Assembly: GCA_002786855.1 (NCBI GenBank)
Contig: PCUU01000072.1
Span: forward strand, 237 to 37,350
Length of the DNA stretch: 37,114 nt
Source: Cytophagales bacterium CG12_big_fil_rev_8_21_14_0_65_40_12
GTDB taxonomy: Bacteria > Bacteroidota > Bacteroidia > Cytophagales > Cyclobacteriaceae
Direction of reading: 5' to 3'
Made by a program: the position numbers and the translations under genes. The notes under the pieces were generated by a model that saw only the letters and a list, made by a program, of their open reading frames with translations, made no database searches and was not told where the DNA came from. This document shows, piece after piece, positions 34,116 through 37,114 of this stretch; position 1 is the first letter of the stretch; the number at the start of each line of letters is the position of its first letter.

Positions 34116-34147
34116 GTTTAGAAATTCTAATCTAACTCCTATCTTTG
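34116..34147 (+). promoter_or_regulatory. Candidate promoter of the small basic protein gene
   Basis: TATCTTTG (34140-34147) matches TAnnTTTG exactly. TTTA (34117-34120), one base off TTTG, lies 19 bases upstream. The start codon is 25 bases downstream. Confidence 0.5.
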
Positions 34148-34172
34148 CACCTCATTTCGAATCAGTACTGTC

Positions 34173-34421
34173 ATGGCAATAACGAGATTAAAAAGAAAAG
34201 CGAGAAGAAATAAGCAGAGATCTGCTGACAGAGTTAATAAAATCAAGCAATTGACGCTTACTCCTGTAATCGCCAATGTTGATAAAGAAGAATTAAAAGC
34301 ATCTTTTGCTCCTGCGGCTACTGAAGCAGCGCCTAAAGCAAAGAAAGAAAAAGTAGCTAAAGAAGAAACTGCGCCTGCAGTTGAAGCTGAAGCTCCAAAA
34401 ACTGAAGAGACAGAAGGATAA
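34173..34421 (+). CDS. Small basic protein with Lys/Ala/Glu-rich tail
   Basis: An 82-residue protein. The first 30 residues are very basic (R-L-K-R-K-A-R-R-N-K-Q-R-S-A-D-R), as in RNA- or ribosome-binding peptides. A short T-P-V-I-A-N-V-D linker follows, then a low-complexity tail of Ala, Lys, Pro and Glu that becomes acidic at the end. I recall short Bacteroidota proteins with a similar M-A-I-T-R-L-K-R-K start, but cannot give a function, and it is not a ribosomal protein I recognise. It has a good promoter and a strong terminator of its own, suggesting abundant independent expression. Confidence 0.75.
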   Translation: MAITRLKRKARRNKQRSADRVNKIKQLTLTPVIANVDKEELKASFAPAATEAAPKAKKEKVAKEETAPAVEAEAPKTEETEG

Positions 34422-34451
34422 TCAACCTTCGAGTTTATAGATTTTAGAAAG

Positions 34452-34475
34452 GATCGTCATTGACGATCTTTTTTT
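34452..34475 (+). terminator. Intrinsic terminator after the small basic protein gene
   Basis: GATCGTC (34452-34458) and GACGATC (34462-34468) form a 7-bp stem with a 3-base loop, followed by seven T residues. It begins 31 bases after the stop codon. Confidence 0.88.
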
Positions 34476-34579
34476 GTGTGCTTACCCCTCAGATTTTCAT
34501 GATTATTTCTTAGAAGCGAGTTTCGTATGAATGCGGCTTAGGAATTTTCTCTATTTTTAGAAGATTAACCTTTAACGCT

Positions 34580-36016
34580 ATGTCGAATACCGAGCGCCCC
34601 AAAAGCTCAGAAGAGGGAAAACTGAGAAGGTGGGTTTCCAATTTACAGTTAGAAAGTTGGCAATTAGAATTGCTGATCACAGGGTTTTCAATTTTTCTTT
34701 TGGCCAGCGGGCTTGAAGAGTTCAATTCATTTAACAATAGGTTTCAAGAAACTAAACTTATCAATGGTGCCAATGATGTAAATCCGTTGATCAATGATTC
34801 CATTAAGTTTATTTTAAACACCATTCCGATTGGCCTCAAGTTCTTTTTGATCAATCTTTTGATTCATTTGTTGCTGCGTGGTTTTTGGATTGGTATCGTG
34901 GGCTTAAGTTCTGTTTCGAGCAAAATCGACTTCGAATCATTGCGCTTTAAAGGGAAATTCAGGAGGTTCATTCCAGAGAATGTGAAGTCGCTGGATGAAC
35001 TGATTCTTTATTTGGATAAGATTTCGAGTGTTGTCTTTGCCTATACTTTTCTGCTCGTCTTCTCTATCATTTCTGTGGTCATCGTTTTTGCTATCGGCTT
35101 GAGTGCCATGGGCATTTCGGTGGAGTATATGATGTCGCCTGATTCTTCGGGCCTTGCTGTAGGCTTAAGTATCCTCATGGTGATTGTAGTGATGTTCTAT
35201 TTTTTCATGGCCATCCTCTTTTTTCTGGACACCCTATTGTTCAGTTATTTTAAGAAGTCGAGATGGTTCAGTATTCTCTATTATCCGTTCTATCGATTTT
35301 TTTCATTTATTTCCTTCGCCTTTATTTATCGATCTATTTATTACCACCTCATCACCAATTTTCAAAAAAAGTACATCATAAGCTTTACTTTGGTGCTTTT
35401 GGTTGTGGTGTATTCATTTAGGGCGGCAGGTCAGCTGAATATAGATAAGTATTACCCAGAGTACACAGATAAGTCAGAATTGATGATCTCCGAAGTTTTT
35501 TATGACGACTCACGCATGGAGGAGCAATACATCAGGACAGCCAGCATCCCTTCAAAGTTTGTGAGCAATGGCTTTTTGGAATTGTTTATTCGGTACAACC
35601 CTGGCAATAACGCCATTTTGAAGGTGATTTGTCCAGATGCCTATGAAATGGAATACCGGCCAAGTGTTCTAATTGGTTTCCAAGAAGGAATGAAGGCAGA
35701 CTCGATCATTGAGGCCATGACAAATAATGAGGAGTATGATAAGAGGCTTCTGGCTTCGATCGAATGCCAAACTTCGATGTTTGAAGTTTATATCGATGGT
35801 CAGTTGCAATCCGATTTGGACTACTCTTTTAAACAGCATGCAGCGCATCAAGAAAAGGGCTATTTGACAGTTATTGATGTTGCTCAATTCGGAAGGGGGA
35901 AACATGTGATCGAGCTAAAAGGACTCGTTGCCAGTAGAACAACAGTATTGAGAGAGGTAACCGAAAAGGACCTTAGCATGAAGACGAAAGCAAAAATCAG
36001 TTTTTGGATTGAATAA
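34580..36016 (+). CDS. Multi-pass membrane protein, unknown function
   Basis: A 478-residue protein I cannot assign. The first 45 residues are polar with W-Q-L-E-L-L-I-T-G-F leading into TM1. Further helices appear near 90-115, 150-180, 190-225 and 265-290, giving about six. The last ~180 residues (from Y-Y-P-E-Y-T-D-K) are soluble, probably periplasmic, with an alternating beta pattern and a late segment (F-E-V-Y-I-D-G-Q-L) like a beta-sandwich. There is no catalytic motif. It stands alone between a terminator and the convergent oxyR gene, 14 bases away. Confidence 0.8.
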   Translation: MSNTERPKSSEEGKLRRWVSNLQLESWQLELLITGFSIFLLASGLEEFNSFNNRFQETKLINGANDVNPLINDSIKFILNTIPIGLKFFLINLLIHLLLRGFWIGIVGLSSVSSKIDFESLRFKGKFRRFIPENVKSLDELILYLDKISSVVFAYTFLLVFSIISVVIVFAIGLSAMGISVEYMMSPDSSGLAVGLSILMVIVVMFYFFMAILFFLDTLLFSYFKKSRWFSILYYPFYRFFSFISFAFIYRSIYYHLITNFQKKYIISFTLVLLVVVYSFRAAGQLNIDKYYPEYTDKSELMISEVFYDDSRMEEQYIRTASIPSKFVSNGFLELFIRYNPGNNAILKVICPDAYEMEYRPSVLIGFQEGMKADSIIEAMTNNEEYDKRLLASIECQTSMFEVYIDGQLQSDLDYSFKQHAAHQEKGYLTVIDVAQFGRGKHVIELKGLVASRTTVLREVTEKDLSMKTKAKISFWIE

Positions 36017-36030
36017 AAAGGAACGGACCA

Positions 36031-36960
36031 TTACCGCCATTTCACTTTTACAAACCTTTTGCCCTTTTGAAAATTCGCTGGAATATTGGGGAGAATGGAT
36101 TCTCTGATTTTTTCGATCAAAGTCTCTTTGGTAAAGCTGTTGTGCACTACAATACTAATTTCTCGTACAGGTTCTGGGTTTTCGAAACGTTGAATTTTAG
36201 GGCTATTAAGCTCATCGATTACCGAAAGCTCAGGCACCAAGGTATAGCCCATGTTTGAGCGCACCATGTTTTTTAGCGTTTCAATGGAACCACTTTCGTA
36301 AGAGAAACTCGAAGTTTCGTTCTTCTTTTTTTCTTCACAAATATTCAACACCTGATTGCGGAAACAATGCCCTTGATTGAGCAGCCAAAGACCACGCATA
36401 GGCAAATTTTCCGGTTTAAGGTCGCTTTTTTGATAAAGTGAGTGATTTTCGGAACTGTAGATCAAAAAGGGTTCATGGTACATGGGTATTTCCCTTAAAG
36501 TGCTTTCTTCCAACGGAGTTGCCATAATGCCAATGTCCAAAAAATCATTTTTCAAGGCCTGAATAATGTCCTCGGATTCCATTTCCCGAATTTGGAGATG
36601 CGTATCGGGATATTTGGCCGTAAAGTCCTTTAAAAAAAGTGGCATTAAGTAGGGCGCAATGGTCGGGATTACGGCAATTCTGAAACTACCCGCCATAGTA
36701 TCCTTTTCGAGGTTCACCAATTCCTTCAATTGATTGGATTCTCGCAAAATTTGGCGCGCCTTGGCAATGATCATTTCGCCAGTAGGTGTGGGTACAATCG
36801 GATGTCGAGAACGGTCAAAAATCAAAGTCCCCATTTCGTCTTCTAGCTTTTGTACCTGTAGCGTAAGGGTAGGTTGGGTAACAAAGCAATGATTGGCTGC
36901 GGTAACAAAATGCCTGTGCGTATCGAGCGCAACTATATATTCTAGTTGTTGTAGGGTCAT
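36031..36960 (-). CDS. oxyR: LysR-type peroxide sensor OxyR
   Basis: A 309-residue LysR-family activator. The winged helix (1-60) contains A-A-N-H-C-F-V-T-Q-P-T-L-T-L-Q-V-Q-K-L-E. The redox pair of E. coli OxyR is present at identical numbers, C199 and C208, in G-H-C-F-R-N-Q-V-L-N-I-C, counting from ATG 36960. This supports both the call and this start; an in-frame extension to 37023 would add 21 residues and run through the operator. On peroxide the two cysteines form a disulfide and the protein activates antioxidant genes. The divergent neighbour is a dps-like gene, a typical OxyR target. Confidence 0.93.
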   Translation of the reverse strand: MTLQQLEYIVALDTHRHFVTAANHCFVTQPTLTLQVQKLEDEMGTLIFDRSRHPIVPTPTGEMIIAKARQILRESNQLKELVNLEKDTMAGSFRIAVIPTIAPYLMPLFLKDFTAKYPDTHLQIREMESEDIIQALKNDFLDIGIMATPLEESTLREIPMYHEPFLIYSSENHSLYQKSDLKPENLPMRGLWLLNQGHCFRNQVLNICEEKKKNETSSFSYESGSIETLKNMVRSNMGYTLVPELSVIDELNSPKIQRFENPEPVREISIVVHNSFTKETLIEKIRESILPNIPANFQKGKRFVKVKWR

Positions 36961-36963
36961 GTT

Positions 36964-36978
36964 ATAGTTATTGGCTAT
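36964..36978. promoter_or_regulatory. OxyR-like operator next to the oxyR start
   Basis: ATAGTTATTGGCTAT matches the E. coli half-site ATAGnTnnnAnCTAT in all fixed positions but one (G for A at position 10). It is also a TATAG-N7-CTATA dyad. A weaker second ATAG begins at 36985 after six bases. The site starts three bases upstream of the oxyR ATG, suiting autoregulation, and is about 78 bases from the dps start. Confidence 0.5.
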
Positions 36979-37055
36979 ACGAATATAGAAAGTATTAATC
37001 TTACCAATGGATTTATGTCGCACTTATTGATGTTGACAAGGCAAACAATACAATT

Positions 37056-37114
37056 ATGGAAAAGCAAAACACACAAGTAGTTGAATCATTAAATCAGCTA
37101 TTAATTAACTATCA
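37056..37114 (+). CDS. dps: Start of a Dps-like ferritin gene (cut by window end)
   Basis: Nineteen codons and two bases of an open frame from ATG 37056 read M-E-K-Q-N-T-Q-V-V-E-S-L-N-Q-L-L-I-N-Y, then a partial His codon. This matches the N-terminus of Bacteroidota Dps proteins, where L-N-x-L-L-x-x-Y-H leads into the first ferroxidase helix. Dps oxidises iron with peroxide and binds DNA. The divergent oxyR supports the call, since dps is a common OxyR target. Only the N-terminus is present, so the identification rests on a short stretch. Confidence 0.65.
   Translation, partial: MEKQNTQVVESLNQLLINY

Noticed and set aside
1-37114. CRISPR array, tRNA/rRNA genes, insertion sequence or integrated phage
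   Set aside because: No regular direct repeats, tRNA-like cloverleaf, transposase/integrase gene or terminal inverted repeats with target duplications were seen on reading both strands.

Overview
The window looks like a chromosomal segment of a Bacteroidota bacterium, most likely a marine Cytophagales of the Roseivirga/Fulvivirga/Marivirga kind. The evidence is moderate G+C (about 40% by eye), a type B T9SS C-terminal domain (CHU_C), an IPExxxVDY-family protein, a PadR plus 'permease prefix' FtsX-like pair, and several upstream boxes of the Bacteroidota form TAnnTTTG. The genus is an inference. There is no tRNA, rRNA, CRISPR array, insertion sequence or prophage that I can support, and no gap above 300 bases without a gene.

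Layout. (1) 1-1289: a GC-rich fibronectin III-like fragment (about 1-235) abuts, in another frame and at a different base composition, the 3' part of an outer-membrane beta-barrel gene. This looks like a chimeric or recombined junction. (2) 1437-4360: a PadR regulator with a perfect 14-bp inverted repeat upstream, overlapping a MacB/FtsX-type permease with no ATPase beside it. (3) 4408-8947, minus strand: acpP-fabF-rnc-nadE-SRPBCC, a tightly packed operon with a well-spaced Bacteroidota promoter before acpP. (4) 9068-10934: IPExxxVDY protein and pyruvate kinase. (5) 10931-14256, minus strand: a five-gene chain (Hpt, CheY-like receiver, 91-aa unknown, PhnP-like metallo-hydrolase, NFACT/RqcH-like protein) in which every junction overlaps. 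(6) 14383-15737: miaA and a LemA-like protein. (7) 15874-23119: surface polysaccharide genes on alternating strands (two GT4 glycosyltransferases, a Wzx-type flippase, a methyltransferase-like protein, a YfhO-family membrane protein). The first glycosyltransferase carries an 11-base G tract near its start. (8) 23266-29458: ffh, a lipoprotein, a nicotinamide riboside kinase-like P-loop kinase, pdhB, an OmpA/TPR lipoprotein and a PspC protein. (9) 29455-34026, minus strand: hisS, a T9SS-sorted protein, ybaB/ebfC and a GT2. (10) 34173-37114: a small basic protein with its own terminator, an unknown membrane protein, then oxyR divergent from the truncated start of a dps gene, with an OxyR-like operator just upstream of oxyR.

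Most of the window is core metabolism and information processing (fatty acid synthesis, NAD synthesis, glycolysis to acetyl-CoA, RNA processing, tRNA charging and modification, SRP). The parts most worth a second look are the overlapping phosphorelay/MBL/NFACT operon, the poly-G glycosyltransferase, the PadR operator, the oxyR/dps control region and the abnormal left end. I did not find a clearly new defence or mobile system.
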